A stretch of 45,936 bases of DNA from Desulfonatronospira sp. (GCA_003551155.1 PUMA01000044.1:1-45936); one strand, 5' to 3'. Shown: positions 33,788 to 43,443, counted from the stretch's first letter. A program made the numbers and translations. Notes: generated by a model from the letters alone, not told the origin.

Positions 33788-35446
33788 ATGACTGCTGACG
33801 CCGATTATCTTACCCTGACTCCACTGGGTGGACTTGGTGAAATCGGACAGAACTGCATGGTCCTGGAAACCAGGGACACTATGGTTCTTATTGACTGCGG
33901 ACTGAGGTTCCCGGATGATTTTCTGCTGGGTGTGGACGTGGTGATTCCTCGCTTTGATTATGTGCTGAAAAACAAGGACAAGCTCAAGGCCATTATTCTC
34001 ACCCATGGACACGAGGATCATATCGGGGCCCTGCCCTGGCTTCTGCCCTATGTAAGCGTTCCCCTTTACGGTTCAAAGTTTACTTTGAAGCTGGTGGAAA
34101 ACAAGCTGTCGGAGTTTAATCTTCTGGACTACACACCCCTGGAGGTTGTAAGCCAAAAAGAACCATTACAGGTCGGGGACCTGACCTTTAATTTCTTTTT
34201 GGTCTGTCATTCCATAATCCAGGGGTTTGGACTGGGGATCGAGACCCCGGTGGGAAAAATAGTGCATACCGGGGATTTCAAGCTGGATCCGGAACCCCTG
34301 GATGGCCATTATACTGATCTGGAGGCGTTTGCCCGGTTTTCCAGGGACGGAGTACGGCTTCTCATGTCCGATTCCACCAACGTGGAGCGCGAAGGCCACG
34401 CTTTGACTGAAAAGGAGATCAAAAACTCCCTGGGCAGTATTATGGCAGAGGCCAAAGGCAGGATACCGGTCACCCTGTTTTCCAGTCATATCCAGAGAAT
34501 GCAGGAGGTTTTTGATCTGGCCAGTCAGTTTGGCCGCAAAGTGGCTGTAAGCGGCAAAAGCCTGGATTCCAACATTGAAATGGCCAGGGAACAGGGCTTT
34601 TTGCGGGTCAGCCCCAAGACTTATTGTTCTCTGGAGGAGATCGACAGTTTTGATGATTCCCGGATAGTGCTCCTTTTGACCGGTTCCCAGGGGGAACCTT
34701 TGTCAGCACTGACCCGCCTGGCCCTGGGGGAGCACAGACAGCTCAAGATCAAGTCCAAAGACACCGTGCTCATGTCCTCCAGGATCATTCCCGGCAATAC
34801 CAAGGCCATCACCAGGGTGATCAACAACCTGTACCGCCTGGGAGCAGATGTCTATTATGAAAAGGTCAGGGCCATCCATGCCTCGGGCCACGCCCATAAA
34901 GAAGAGCTGAAAATCATGCTCAAGACTGTGACCCCCAGGTTTTTCATCCCTCTGCACGGAGAATACCGGCATCTGTTCAAGCACGCAGAACTGGCAAGGG
35001 AGTGCGGTGTGGCACCCGAAAGGAGTATTATCCTGGAAGACGGCCACCCCATAACTTTTTTCAAGGACTCGGTCCGTCTAGAGGAAAAGATCCCATCGGA
35101 TTCCATTCTGGTGGACGGCAAGGGCGTAGGAGACGTGGGCCGCACAGTGCTCAAGGAAAGGCACATCCTGGGAGAAGAAGGCCTGGTCATCGTGGTCATG
35201 GTTATCAGCGAAAAAACAGGTGAGCTGGTCATGGGACCCAGGATCCTTTCCCGCGGGTTTATCTTTGAACAGCAGTATGAACACATCCTGGAGGACGCCA
35301 AATGTCTGCTTCTCGATATTTTTGAGAATGTGCCCCCGGGAGACAGCAAAAAGCTTGAAGAAAAGATCCGGTCCACCCTGCGCAAGTTTTTCCGCAAGAT
35401 TCTGGGCCGGGATCCCATTGTGATCCCTCTGGCCATCAAGGTATAG
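33788..35446 (+). CDS. rnj: Ribonuclease J
   Basis: A metallo-beta-lactamase/beta-CASP RNase with 5'-3' exonuclease and endonuclease activity in RNA decay and rRNA maturation. The 552 residues start with TPLGGLGEIGQNCMVLE, followed by the metal motif HGHEDHIG (73-80), HTGDFKLDP, MSDSTNVEREGH, the beta-CASP segment with LLLTGSQGEPLSAL, and ASGHAHKEELK with PLHGEYRHL. The C-terminal domain is complete. GGAG stands 7 bases before the ATG. Many Gram-negatives rely on RNase E instead, so this points to an RNase J-based decay system. Confidence 0.95.
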   Translation: MTADADYLTLTPLGGLGEIGQNCMVLETRDTMVLIDCGLRFPDDFLLGVDVVIPRFDYVLKNKDKLKAIILTHGHEDHIGALPWLLPYVSVPLYGSKFTLKLVENKLSEFNLLDYTPLEVVSQKEPLQVGDLTFNFFLVCHSIIQGFGLGIETPVGKIVHTGDFKLDPEPLDGHYTDLEAFARFSRDGVRLLMSDSTNVEREGHALTEKEIKNSLGSIMAEAKGRIPVTLFSSHIQRMQEVFDLASQFGRKVAVSGKSLDSNIEMAREQGFLRVSPKTYCSLEEIDSFDDSRIVLLLTGSQGEPLSALTRLALGEHRQLKIKSKDTVLMSSRIIPGNTKAITRVINNLYRLGADVYYEKVRAIHASGHAHKEELKIMLKTVTPRFFIPLHGEYRHLFKHAELARECGVAPERSIILEDGHPITFFKDSVRLEEKIPSDSILVDGKGVGDVGRTVLKERHILGEEGLVIVVMVISEKTGELVMGPRILSRGFIFEQQYEHILEDAKCLLLDIFENVPPGDSKKLEEKIRSTLRKFFRKILGRDPIVIPLAIKV

Positions 35447-35529
35447 GCAAGCAAGCTCTGCCGTTGAAGTACGCCAGTCCAGTGGATTTCAAGCCGGAAT
35501 CAGGTTCAAAGTTCTTTTTGGCAGTTTTG

Positions 35530-35598
35530 GGCTCTTCGACTTTTGCTGTGGATTTACTATTATGGCATTATCTTAGGTCGTTCCAGATCCGGGGTTTT
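35530..35598 (+). repeat. Partial copy (left half) of miniature element family 1
   Basis: GGCTCTTCGACTTTTGCTGT is followed by the shared interior words TTATGGCA, TTCCAG and TCCGGGGTTTTG, as in the left half of the element at 21387. The right half and target duplication are not seen. It occupies the gap between convergent RNase J and hydrolase genes. Confidence 0.7.
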
Positions 35599-35634
35599 GT
35601 ATATTCTGCATGTAATCAATTTCTGCTTCCCGGG

Positions 35635-36462
35635 TCAGTCTGAAAGCTGTGCAGAGAAAAATTCCCCAAGCCCATGAAGATACTTGTCCCGGCTGAGCTG
35701 GAAGCCGCTGTTGTGATCACCCTGTATCTCCAGGAAGTACTTGGGTTCAGGAGCCTGTTCATATAGATTCCTGCCGTGTCTGAATGGGATGATCTCGTCC
35801 TCCGGGCTGTGGATGATCATTACCGGCGAGGTGAAACTCTGCAGTTTTTCCATGGTGTTGTAGCTGTACTTAGCCAGCAGCTTCACCGGCAGGAAGAAGA
35901 ATATATCCTTACCTATATCAGGTATGCTGGTGAATGTGGATTCCAGGACGATTCCTGCAGGGCTCTTTTCAGCAGCCAGGTCCGCAGCTACGGCACCTCC
36001 CAGGGAACGGCCCATGATGAAAATGCGCTCCTGGTTGATGCCCCTGTCTTTGGTAAGATAGTCCCAGGCAGCGCGAACATCTTTGTATGTCCCCTGTTCA
36101 TGGGGAGAGCCCTGGCTTTTACCGAAGCCTCGATAATCAAAAATCAATGTGGACATGTTCAGGGAATGCAAATATTCTAAAGTTTGCAGGCGATGGGAAA
36201 TATTTCCGGCATTGCCGTGGCAGAAAAGAACCACTCCCTTTTCCTCTTCCTCGGGCCCTGGGACAAACCAGCCGTGGATAATGATGTTGTCAGCAGTGGT
36301 CAGATATACATCCTTAAAGTCCAGGCCCGCGTCTCCAGGGTCAGTGTACAGTTGATGATAGGGAACGTATATGAGGCGGTTCTGGAAAAGATATACATAG
36401 CCTGCAAACAATCCGTAGATTATTGCTGTCAGTCCCAGGAGGGTTCCGATAAATTTGAGCAT
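35635..36462 (-). CDS. Alpha/beta hydrolase, membrane-anchored (BEM46/ABHD13-like)
   Basis: A 275-residue hydrolase with one N-terminal hydrophobic anchor (about 5-27), after which the enzyme domain probably faces the periplasm. FCHGNAGN is the oxyanion strand, GRSLGG carries the nucleophilic serine, SPEDEIIP the acidic residue and GDHN the histidine. Family relatives are of unknown substrate. GAGG stands 7 bases before the ATG. It follows the M48 protease gene by 52 bases, so the two probably share an mRNA. Confidence 0.87.
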   Translation of the reverse strand: MLKFIGTLLGLTAIIYGLFAGYVYLFQNRLIYVPYHQLYTDPGDAGLDFKDVYLTTADNIIIHGWFVPGPEEEEKGVVLFCHGNAGNISHRLQTLEYLHSLNMSTLIFDYRGFGKSQGSPHEQGTYKDVRAAWDYLTKDRGINQERIFIMGRSLGGAVAADLAAEKSPAGIVLESTFTSIPDIGKDIFFFLPVKLLAKYSYNTMEKLQSFTSPVMIIHSPEDEIIPFRHGRNLYEQAPEPKYFLEIQGDHNSGFQLSRDKYLHGLGEFFSAQLSD

Positions 36463-36514
36463 GGCGATCCTCGTTTACATTGCATTCAAGCAGGCCTGAG
36501 TCAGTTCAGAAGAC

Positions 36515-37474
36515 CTAAAACCATTTGCCTAACAGGCGCTTCACAGAGCCTGTACGGAGCGCATGCAGATCTGCCGGCAGAACAGCAAAGGAACGGTCAA
36601 AGCCGGTGACTGGTTGTTCCTTAATATCTTCAGCCAGGCGGATCAAGCGTCTTATCCGGTCTTCAGTCCTGGGGTGAGTGCGCAGGAGAGTGGGCAGTCC
36701 GGATTTTTTACCGGTCCACAAAATTCTGTCCAGCCAAGTCCCAGAGGAATATTCCAGCTTGGCCAGGGCCTGGGCCAGGCCTAGAGGATCTCCCGTGAGC
36801 ACCGCTGCGTCCATGTCAGCGTCAAACTCCCTGGTCCTGGAAAGAGCCAGCTGCATGACAGCACTTACAGTGGGGGCGAATATGAGCACGGCAATAATCC
36901 ACCAGGATATGTGGTATTCGTCCATAAGAAGCAGGGGCAGATTCAAAAGCAGAAGCAGCTGTCCGGTCAGGGCCAGCATACTGGTCACCCGGCCTGCAGC
37001 GTCTGCCAGGTTCATGATCCAGATGTCATTGTTGCGGATATGACTTATTTCATGGGCCAGTACCCCGACAATCTCGCGAAAATTAAGGGAGCGCAGCATC
37101 CCGTCGGTCATGGCAATGACCGCCTTTTCTTTCCGGCCCATGGAAAAGGCGTTTACGGTCCTGCCGGGGATGTAAAAAAGGGCAGGCCGGCTGGAAAGCC
37201 CTGCTTTCCGGGAAAGTTCGCTGATAACCTGGTGGATTCTGGGGGCCTGAGATCTGTGCAGAAAGCGGGCGTTCTGCATCCTGAGTACTGCTGTTGGAGA
37301 AATCCTGGATGTGATAATTACCACCACCAGGCCGATGAACAGGGACCAGAAAATGCCTGGTTTTCCCGCCATGAGCCACCCAAGCAGACACAGGATCAGG
37401 CCCATGCCGGTGAGAATCAGGACTGAATGAAAAAAATTCAGCCACTTGTGGCTCTTATAACTTTGCGGGGTCAT
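36515..37474 (-). CDS. M48-family membrane zinc metalloprotease (HtpX-like)
   Basis: A 319-residue inner-membrane peptidase. Two N-terminal hydrophobic spans (about 14-55) precede the zinc motif LAHEISHI, with the glutamate third ligand in SRTREFDAD; two more spans (about 165-210) lie between. THPRTEDRIRRL is the usual C-terminal motif. The fold and topology match HtpX, which degrades misfolded membrane proteins. It is the first gene of a pair with the hydrolase and diverges from nrdJ. Confidence 0.88.
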   Translation of the reverse strand: MTPQSYKSHKWLNFFHSVLILTGMGLILCLLGWLMAGKPGIFWSLFIGLVVVIITSRISPTAVLRMQNARFLHRSQAPRIHQVISELSRKAGLSSRPALFYIPGRTVNAFSMGRKEKAVIAMTDGMLRSLNFREIVGVLAHEISHIRNNDIWIMNLADAAGRVTSMLALTGQLLLLLNLPLLLMDEYHISWWIIAVLIFAPTVSAVMQLALSRTREFDADMDAAVLTGDPLGLAQALAKLEYSSGTWLDRILWTGKKSGLPTLLRTHPRTEDRIRRLIRLAEDIKEQPVTGFDRSFAVLPADLHALRTGSVKRLLGKWF

Positions 37475-37560
37475 ATAAATTTAAGCTGCGCAAAACTTCT
37501 GAAAAAGAACTGCGCTGTATTTTTGGTTCAAAGGTTCAATCATAACCACAGAGACTGATT

Positions 37561-39798
37561 ATGAAACTTATGAAAATGCCGGTCGACCTTCCTGACCCGG
37601 TCCTAAGTCCCAATGCCGAAACAGTGCTCACCAGGAGATATCTGCGCAAAGATGAAGAAGGCAAACCCCTGGAGGACTACAAGGCCATGTTCTGGCGGGT
37701 TGCCGCCAGCGTAGCCGGTGAAGAAAAAAAGTACGAGAAATCCACATATAAACCTCAGGACCTGGGGCGCATTTTTTACCAGATGCTCGTGGAGCGCAAG
37801 TTCCTGCCCAACTCTCCCACGCTGATGAACGCCGGGACCAGTCTTGGACAGCTGGCCGCCTGTTTTGTTCTGCCTGTGGGCGACTCCATGGACGAAATAT
37901 TCGACAGCATCAAGCACGCTGCACTCATCCATAAATCCGGAGGAGGAACCGGATTTTCCTTTTCCAGGCTCAGGCCCAAGGACAGCCGCGTAGGTTCCAC
38001 AGGAGGCATTGCCTCAGGCCCTTTATCCTTTTTAAAGATCTTTAATACCGCCACTGAACAGGTCAAGCAGGGGGGCACCAGGCGCGGAGCCAATATGGGC
38101 ATCCTGAGAGTGGACCATCCGGATATCATTGAATTTATCCGGGCCAAGGAGCGCGATGGTGAGCTTAACAATTTCAACCTGTCCGTGGCTTTGACAGAGG
38201 ATTTTATGCAGGCTGTGGAGCTGGATGGGGAGTATTCTCTTGTAGCCCCCCATACAGGCGGGGAAAAAGGGCGGCTCAAGGCCAGGGATGTCTTTTCTCT
38301 CCTGGTGCACAAGGCCTGGGAATCCGGGGATCCAGGGATTATTTTTCTGGACCGGATCAACAAGGACAATCCCACTCCGCAGCTGGGCGAGATGGAGAGT
38401 ACCAACCCCTGCGGGGAACAGCCGCTTCTGCCCTATGAAGCCTGCAATCTGGGCTCCATCAACCTGGACAGGTTCTATTCCCCCGCATCCGGGGACAGAA
38501 TCCACTGGGATGATCTCAGGGAAACCGTGCACCTGAGCGTGCGCTTTCTGGACAATGTAATTGATCTGTCCAGGTACCCCCTGGACAGAATAACCGAGAT
38601 GGTTCACAAAACCAGAAAGATCGGCCTGGGGGTTATGGGCTTTGCTGATCTGCTGTTTCAGCTTGAAGTGGCTTATGACAGCCGTCAGGCACTGCAGGTC
38701 GCAGAAAAGGTCATGGAGTTCATCCAGAGGGAATCCAAGTCTGCATCCAGAACCCTGGCCCAGGAAAGAGGAGAGTTCCCCGCTTATGAGGGATCCGTAT
38801 ACGCCCGGCATAATCTCGGACCCTATCGCAATGCAACAACTACCACCATTGCCCCTACAGGCACCCTGTCCATAATAGCTGGATGCTCTTCCGGAATAGA
38901 GCCCATCTTTGCCTTGAGCTTTATCCGCCAGGTACTGGAAGGTGAGCGCCTGGTGGAGACCAATCCCCACCTTGAGGAGGCCCTGAAAAGATCCCGGAGT
39001 TACAGCCAAAAGCTCATGGAGGATATCGCCCTCAAGGGAAGCATTAAAAAAATGGATCACCTTGAAGAGCACTTGCGGGAAATTTTTGTCACTTCCATGG
39101 ACGTGTCCCCGGAATACCATCTGAAAATGCAGGCAACATTTCAGAAATACACGGATAATGCCGTGTCCAAGACGGTTAACCTGCCTCATGAAGCCACGCC
39201 CGAGGATGTATGGAAAATTTACTGGATGGCCTATGAAATGGGCTGCAAGGGTGTGACGGTTTACCGGGACGGCTGCAGGGCTGCTCAGGTCCTTTCCACG
39301 GGTGAGGGGGAGCAGGCCAGGCAGGAAAGAGATCCGGACAAGGCCAGCGTAAAGGAAAGACCTGAGGTGGTTTACGGTTTTACCCAGAAGGTCAGGACTG
39401 GCCTGGGAGAACTTTACCTCACAGTAAACGAGGTGGACGGCAAACCTTTTGAAGTCTTTGCCACCATCGGCCGTTCAGGGAGATCCATTACTGCCAAGGC
39501 CGAGGCGATCGGCCGTCTGGTCTCCCTGGCTCTGCGCTCTGGCATAGACGTCAGGGACGTGGTCAAGCAGCTCAAGGGGATCGGCGGAGAGCATCCTGTG
39601 TTTCAGAAAAAGGGGCTGCTCCTGTCCATACCCGATGCTGTGGGATGGGTACTGGAGAACAGGTATCTGCAGGGGCAGAAGCCGGATAATGTCTATACAG
39701 GACTGAACAAACCCTTTTGCCCGGAATGCAGAGCTGAGCTCATTTTTCAGGAGGGCTGCCTTGTCTGTCAGGCCTGCGGCTATACCAAGTGCGGGTGA
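37561..39798 (+). CDS. nrdJ: Adenosylcobalamin-dependent (class II) ribonucleotide reductase
   Basis: Reduces ribonucleotides to deoxyribonucleotides with a radical generated from adenosylcobalamin, in air or without it. The 745 residues show NSPTLMNAG, LAACFVLPVGDSMDEIF, the radical-site NPCGEQPLLPYEACNLGSINL with the catalytic Cys-Glu pair, and APTGTLSIIAGCSSGIEP. A TSCPD-type domain (about 610-690) and a terminal zinc ribbon (CPEC...CQACGYTKCG) follow. There is no N-terminal ATP cone. It is 6 bases from ftsE on the same strand. I see no cobalamin riboswitch in the 86-base upstream gap. Confidence 0.95.
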   Translation: MKLMKMPVDLPDPVLSPNAETVLTRRYLRKDEEGKPLEDYKAMFWRVAASVAGEEKKYEKSTYKPQDLGRIFYQMLVERKFLPNSPTLMNAGTSLGQLAACFVLPVGDSMDEIFDSIKHAALIHKSGGGTGFSFSRLRPKDSRVGSTGGIASGPLSFLKIFNTATEQVKQGGTRRGANMGILRVDHPDIIEFIRAKERDGELNNFNLSVALTEDFMQAVELDGEYSLVAPHTGGEKGRLKARDVFSLLVHKAWESGDPGIIFLDRINKDNPTPQLGEMESTNPCGEQPLLPYEACNLGSINLDRFYSPASGDRIHWDDLRETVHLSVRFLDNVIDLSRYPLDRITEMVHKTRKIGLGVMGFADLLFQLEVAYDSRQALQVAEKVMEFIQRESKSASRTLAQERGEFPAYEGSVYARHNLGPYRNATTTTIAPTGTLSIIAGCSSGIEPIFALSFIRQVLEGERLVETNPHLEEALKRSRSYSQKLMEDIALKGSIKKMDHLEEHLREIFVTSMDVSPEYHLKMQATFQKYTDNAVSKTVNLPHEATPEDVWKIYWMAYEMGCKGVTVYRDGCRAAQVLSTGEGEQARQERDPDKASVKERPEVVYGFTQKVRTGLGELYLTVNEVDGKPFEVFATIGRSGRSITAKAEAIGRLVSLALRSGIDVRDVVKQLKGIGGEHPVFQKKGLLLSIPDAVGWVLENRYLQGQKPDNVYTGLNKPFCPECRAELIFQEGCLVCQACGYTKCG

Positions 39799-39804
39799 TG
39801 GTTC

Positions 39805-40488
39805 ATGATTCAGGTCAAGCATCTTTCCCACTCCTTCGGCCGTTATTGGGCCCTGAAAAATATCAGCTTTTCCCTGGATAAAGGGGATTTTCTTTTTCTT
39901 ACAGGTCCTTCAGGTGCGGGCAAGACCACCCTCATGCGGGTTCTCCACGGCAGCCTGGCTGTACAGAGAGGCGTGGCCAGCATAGCCGGATTCGATCTCA
40001 AGAATTTGCCTGAAAAGCGTCTATACCTTTTAAGAAGAGAGGTGGCCATAGTTTTTCAGGATTTCAAGATATTGCCGGACCAGAGTGTATGGGACAACGT
40101 GGCTCTGCCTCTGCAGGTCCGGGGGATGGTTTCCTCACAGGTGCACAAGAGGGTCAGGGCTGTGCTCAGAAGCCTGCGTCTGGACAGCAAGTCCAGGTAT
40201 TTGTGCCGGGAGATCTCCGGAGGAGAGCAGCAGAGGGTGGCGGTGGCCCGGGCAGTGGTCATCAATCCCAAGGTTCTGCTTGCTGATGAGCCCACCGGCA
40301 ATCTGGACAGAAAGCTCTCCCTGCAGCTTATGGAAGTGTTCAGGCAATTTCACGTGCACGGAACCACAGTAGTTCTGGCTACTCATAATGAAGAACTGAT
40401 CAGGTCTTTGCCCGGGGCCAAGATCCTTTGCCTGAAGGACGGGTCAGCAGTGGAATGCAGCTGGGGCCCGGAGGGTGAGGGGGCATGA
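39805..40488 (+). CDS. ftsE: Cell division ATP-binding protein FtsE
   Basis: The ATPase of the FtsEX complex, which recruits and activates peptidoglycan hydrolases at the septum. The 227 residues have Walker A GPSGAGKT, the signature SGGEQQRVAVARA, Walker B VLLADEPTGNLD and the H-loop THN. The pairing with ftsX, overlapping by four bases, makes the identity firm. It begins 6 bases after nrdJ. Confidence 0.94.
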   Translation: MIQVKHLSHSFGRYWALKNISFSLDKGDFLFLTGPSGAGKTTLMRVLHGSLAVQRGVASIAGFDLKNLPEKRLYLLRREVAIVFQDFKILPDQSVWDNVALPLQVRGMVSSQVHKRVRAVLRSLRLDSKSRYLCREISGGEQQRVAVARAVVINPKVLLADEPTGNLDRKLSLQLMEVFRQFHVHGTTVVLATHNEELIRSLPGAKILCLKDGSAVECSWGPEGEGA

Positions 40489-41363
40489 GGATACTAGCCA
40501 GGTTGTTGTATCTGGGGGTGATCAATCTGGGCCGGAACAGGTGGGCCCAGTTTTTCACCCTGAGCACGGTTGCCTTTACCGCATTCATGGCAGGTATTTT
40601 TCTGCTGCTTCTGTACAATGTCCAGCAGGCGGCCAGAAGTACCCAGGAGGATATCCAGTTTCAGGTCTACTGGGATCCTGCGTACCCCATGGAAGAAATC
40701 AGGGAGCAGTGGAAGGAGATCTCCTCCTGGGACATTGGCTCCATGGAAACATTCACTCCGGAGGAAGCCCTGGAAGATCTGGCCGGCTCCATTGCAGGGG
40801 ATCTTGACGCAGATTCCCTGGCCGGGGACAATCCCCTGCCGGCTACCGCGCTTATTGAATTTTCCCTGCAGGGACAGGATACCCAGGACCGGGCCCTGCT
40901 GATGAGGTCCAGGCTCATGGAGCTTCCAGGGGTGCAGAGGGTAAGCTATAATCCCTTGCAGGTGGATCTCGCCAGGACCTGGGTCAGGGTGAGTTCAGGG
41001 ATCTTCTGGCCTCTGATCGGTCTTATGCTGGTAATTACAGGCCTGGTGGTGGCCAATACCCTGAAGCTCAACCAGATGCAGCGCAGGGAGGAGGTGGAGA
41101 TCCTGGCCCTGGTTGGGGCCAGCAGCAGTTATATCCAGTTCCCTCTTCTGGTGAGCGGAGCCCTGCAGGGACTTGTGGGCGGAGTTTTGTCCCTTGGCCT
41201 GCTCAGGCTTTTGCATCTGGCTTTGGAAGATGTACTTTACTTTCCTCCCCTGTGGCTGAAAATAGAATTTCTGCCCCTGTCCTATATTCTGGCCATTCCG
41301 GGCGTTCTGACACTGGTGGGTCTTTTGAGCAGTTTCCTGGCGGTGAATAACCGTTTGCGGTGA
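40485..41363 (+). CDS. ftsX: Cell division protein FtsX
   Basis: The membrane partner of FtsE, 292 residues. One N-terminal span (about 24-45), a periplasmic domain (about 46-165) and three C-terminal spans form the FtsX/type VII ABC layout. The QMQRREEVEILALVGASSSYIQFPLLVSGALQG stretch is the conserved coupling region. The start overlaps the ftsE stop (ATGA), so both are translated together. The periplasmic domain would contact an amidase activator or hydrolase not encoded here. Confidence 0.93.
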   Translation: MRILARLLYLGVINLGRNRWAQFFTLSTVAFTAFMAGIFLLLLYNVQQAARSTQEDIQFQVYWDPAYPMEEIREQWKEISSWDIGSMETFTPEEALEDLAGSIAGDLDADSLAGDNPLPATALIEFSLQGQDTQDRALLMRSRLMELPGVQRVSYNPLQVDLARTWVRVSSGIFWPLIGLMLVITGLVVANTLKLNQMQRREEVEILALVGASSSYIQFPLLVSGALQGLVGGVLSLGLLRLLHLALEDVLYFPPLWLKIEFLPLSYILAIPGVLTLVGLLSSFLAVNNRLR

Positions 41364-41426
41364 GCAGGGCTTTGGAATAATGCTGATTTTGCAGCTGCCA
41401 GGGGCAGGGAAAACCGTCTCCAGCGG

Positions 41427-42134
41427 ATGGAGTCCCAGGAGATGGTTCAGCAAAAACACGGTTTGGAGCAAGCACGGGACATGGACAGCACTCATGAGAC
41501 CCTGGATCTGAAACTGGCGGGACACAGCCTGACCCTTAAAAGGGCAGGGGACCTGGAAAGCCTGTGGTCCCAAATGGACGATGAAAGCGGTGCTCCGGAC
41601 CAGGACCGCATTCCCTACTGGAGCGAAGTATGGCCTGCGAGCGTTCTCCTGGCTGAGCACCTTGCCGGGCATGGACATCTGCTTCGGGACAGGCTGTGCC
41701 TGGAAGCAGGCTGCGGGCTGGGTGCCACTTCCATGCTGGCAGCCAGGCTGGGTGCCAGGGTTGTAGCCCTGGATATTGAGTGGCTTGCTTTGTGTTTTGC
41801 CGGTCAAAGCGCTTCCCTGAACAGGGTCCGGGGGATACAGTGGGTGAACATGGACTGGAGATGCTCAGGACTGAAAAAGAACGTGTTCGATTTCATCTGG
41901 GCCGGGGATGTCCTGTACGAAACCGGGTTTGCAGACCCTTTTTCCGGGTTCTTGCGGGAATGTCTGTCTCCGCAGGGGAAAGTGTGGATCGCGGATCAGA
42001 CCAGAAATATCTCGGAACAAGCCTGGTCCGTGCTTCTGGGCCGGGGGTTTAAAGCCATGGAAATTACGGGCCGCACCGTACACTGGTCAGGTCAGAAGGC
42101 TGAGGTCAGGCTGATGGAGCTGACTCTTCCCTGA
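41427..42134 (+). CDS. Class I SAM methyltransferase, protein-lysine type (paralogue)
   Basis: A 235-residue Rossmann methyltransferase. PYWSEVWPASVLLAEHL (about 63-79) then CLEAGCGLGATSM for SAM binding give the same arrangement as the product of 20476-21204 (PFWAKIWPAS, VLELGAGLG), so the two are paralogues. A METTL/ETF-beta-type lysine methyltransferase activity is likely and the target is unknown. Start ambiguous: ATG 41427 has only a weak ribosome site, and an ATG 18 codons later is possible. It lies between ftsX and nikR on the same strand. Confidence 0.75.
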   Translation: MESQEMVQQKHGLEQARDMDSTHETLDLKLAGHSLTLKRAGDLESLWSQMDDESGAPDQDRIPYWSEVWPASVLLAEHLAGHGHLLRDRLCLEAGCGLGATSMLAARLGARVVALDIEWLALCFAGQSASLNRVRGIQWVNMDWRCSGLKKNVFDFIWAGDVLYETGFADPFSGFLRECLSPQGKVWIADQTRNISEQAWSVLLGRGFKAMEITGRTVHWSGQKAEVRLMELTLP

Positions 42135-42182
42135 TGCTCTTGAGCGCAGGGAGATTGCCGACAATGAGACTTGGAGGTATAA

Positions 42183-42602
42183 ATGGGCAAAACCATACGT
42201 TTCGGAGTATCCCTGGACCTGGACCTTTTGTCCAGATTTGACAGCCTTTGCTCCCAGAAAAGCTATCAGACAAGATCCGAAGCCATCCGCGATCTCATTC
42301 GCAACGCCCTGGTCCAGCAGCAATGGGAGGATGAGGAACTAGAAACGGTGGGAGTGCTTTCTCTGGTGTATGATCACCACCATAGCGATTTGTCCGGCAA
42401 GCTGACCCAGATCCAGCATGAGGCCCTGGATTTGATCATCACCTCCCTGCATGTGCACCTTGATCATCACAACTGCCTGGAAGTCCTGGTCCTGCGGGGA
42501 CCAGGGAAAGACATCCGGCATACGGCTCAGAAGCTGACATCCACCAGAGGTGTGAAGCACGGCAGCCTGAACCTGACCACTACCGGAGAGGAACTGGTCT
42601 GA
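42183..42602 (+). CDS. nikR: Nickel-responsive regulator NikR
   Basis: A 139-residue ribbon-helix-helix repressor with a C-terminal ACT-like nickel-sensing domain. The DNA-binding strand is TIRFGVSLD. The four high-affinity nickel ligands are visible as H79, H90, H92 and C98, each exactly three residues later than in E. coli NikR. It should repress nickel uptake when nickel is plentiful, which matters for [NiFe] hydrogenases. GGAGG lies 5 bases before the ATG. Its stop and the folE2 start share one base (TGATG). Confidence 0.93.
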   Translation: MGKTIRFGVSLDLDLLSRFDSLCSQKSYQTRSEAIRDLIRNALVQQQWEDEELETVGVLSLVYDHHHSDLSGKLTQIQHEALDLIITSLHVHLDHHNCLEVLVLRGPGKDIRHTAQKLTSTRGVKHGSLNLTTTGEELV

Positions 42603-43393
42603 TGCAGGATGTTCAGAACGGGAGTCCTGAATTTCCCCTGCCCATTGACCGGGTAGGAGTAAAAAACCTGAAAGTTCCGCTTCTGGTTCAGGACCGTATT
42701 CACGGCCGGCAGCATACTGTGGCTGATGTGAATTTGTGCGTGGACCTGCCTGGAAAGTTCAAGGGCACGCACATGAGCCGTTTCCTGGAGGCCCTGAGCT
42801 GCTGGTCCGAGGTCCTGACCTATGAAAGCTTCAGAGACCTTCTCTCCGATGTCAGTTCGCGGCTGGAAGCCCAGAAAGCTCACATGCGTTTCGATTTTCC
42901 CTATTTTTACGCCCTCAGGACACCGGTAAGCGGACACGAATTCCACATGGACTACAAGTCCTTTCTAGCCGGCGAATTTGCTCTGGGCCGGATAAAAATG
43001 ACCCTCGGGGTTGAGGTGCCGGTGATGACAGTTTGTCCCTGCTCCCTGGCCATCAGCAGGCATGGTGCCCACAGCCAGAGGGCCTACGTCAAGATCAGAT
43101 GCGGCTACAAAGGCCTGCTCTGGCTGGAGGAACTCATTGACATGGCCATGTTTTCCGGATCATCTCCGGTATATCCTCTGCTGAAAAGGGAGGATGAGAA
43201 GTACGTTACTGACCAGGCCTTTTCCAGACCCTCCTTTGTAGAGGATGTGGTCAGATACGCTGCTTTTCGTCTGAATCAGCATCCGCGCATCCTGTGGTAT
43301 GAAGTGGAAGTGGAGAGCTTTGAATCCATCCATAACCACAGCGCCTACGCCATGATTTCCGGTGGAGAAATGCCCCTGGACTCCCGGGTTTGA
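42602..43393 (+). CDS. folE2: GTP cyclohydrolase FolE2 (type IB)
   Basis: Converts GTP to dihydroneopterin triphosphate, the first step of folate and some deazapurine pathways. The 263 residues carry the type IB signature [17 protein letters not shown] (144-160), with the metal ligands among C145/C147 and H157, and HMSRFLEAL near residue 57. Unlike zinc-dependent FolE, this type accepts other divalent metals. It is translationally coupled to nikR. Confidence 0.94.
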   Translation: MQDVQNGSPEFPLPIDRVGVKNLKVPLLVQDRIHGRQHTVADVNLCVDLPGKFKGTHMSRFLEALSCWSEVLTYESFRDLLSDVSSRLEAQKAHMRFDFPYFYALRTPVSGHEFHMDYKSFLAGEFALGRIKMTLGVEVPVMTVCPCSLAISRHGAHSQRAYVKIRCGYKGLLWLEELIDMAMFSGSSPVYPLLKREDEKYVTDQAFSRPSFVEDVVRYAAFRLNQHPRILWYEVEVESFESIHNHSAYAMISGGEMPLDSRV

Positions 43394-43443
43394 TTTTATC
43401 CCCTGATGCGTGTATTAAATAAGCAGTCTTATGGAAATAATAA

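Noticed and set aside
37475-37560. Cobalamin riboswitch before nrdJ
   Set aside because: The gap is only 86 bases, too short, and the conserved B12-box is not visible.
38032-39189. Long minus-strand open frame inside nrdJ
   Set aside because: nrdJ is unmistakable on the other strand; the frame is a by-product of its codon bias.
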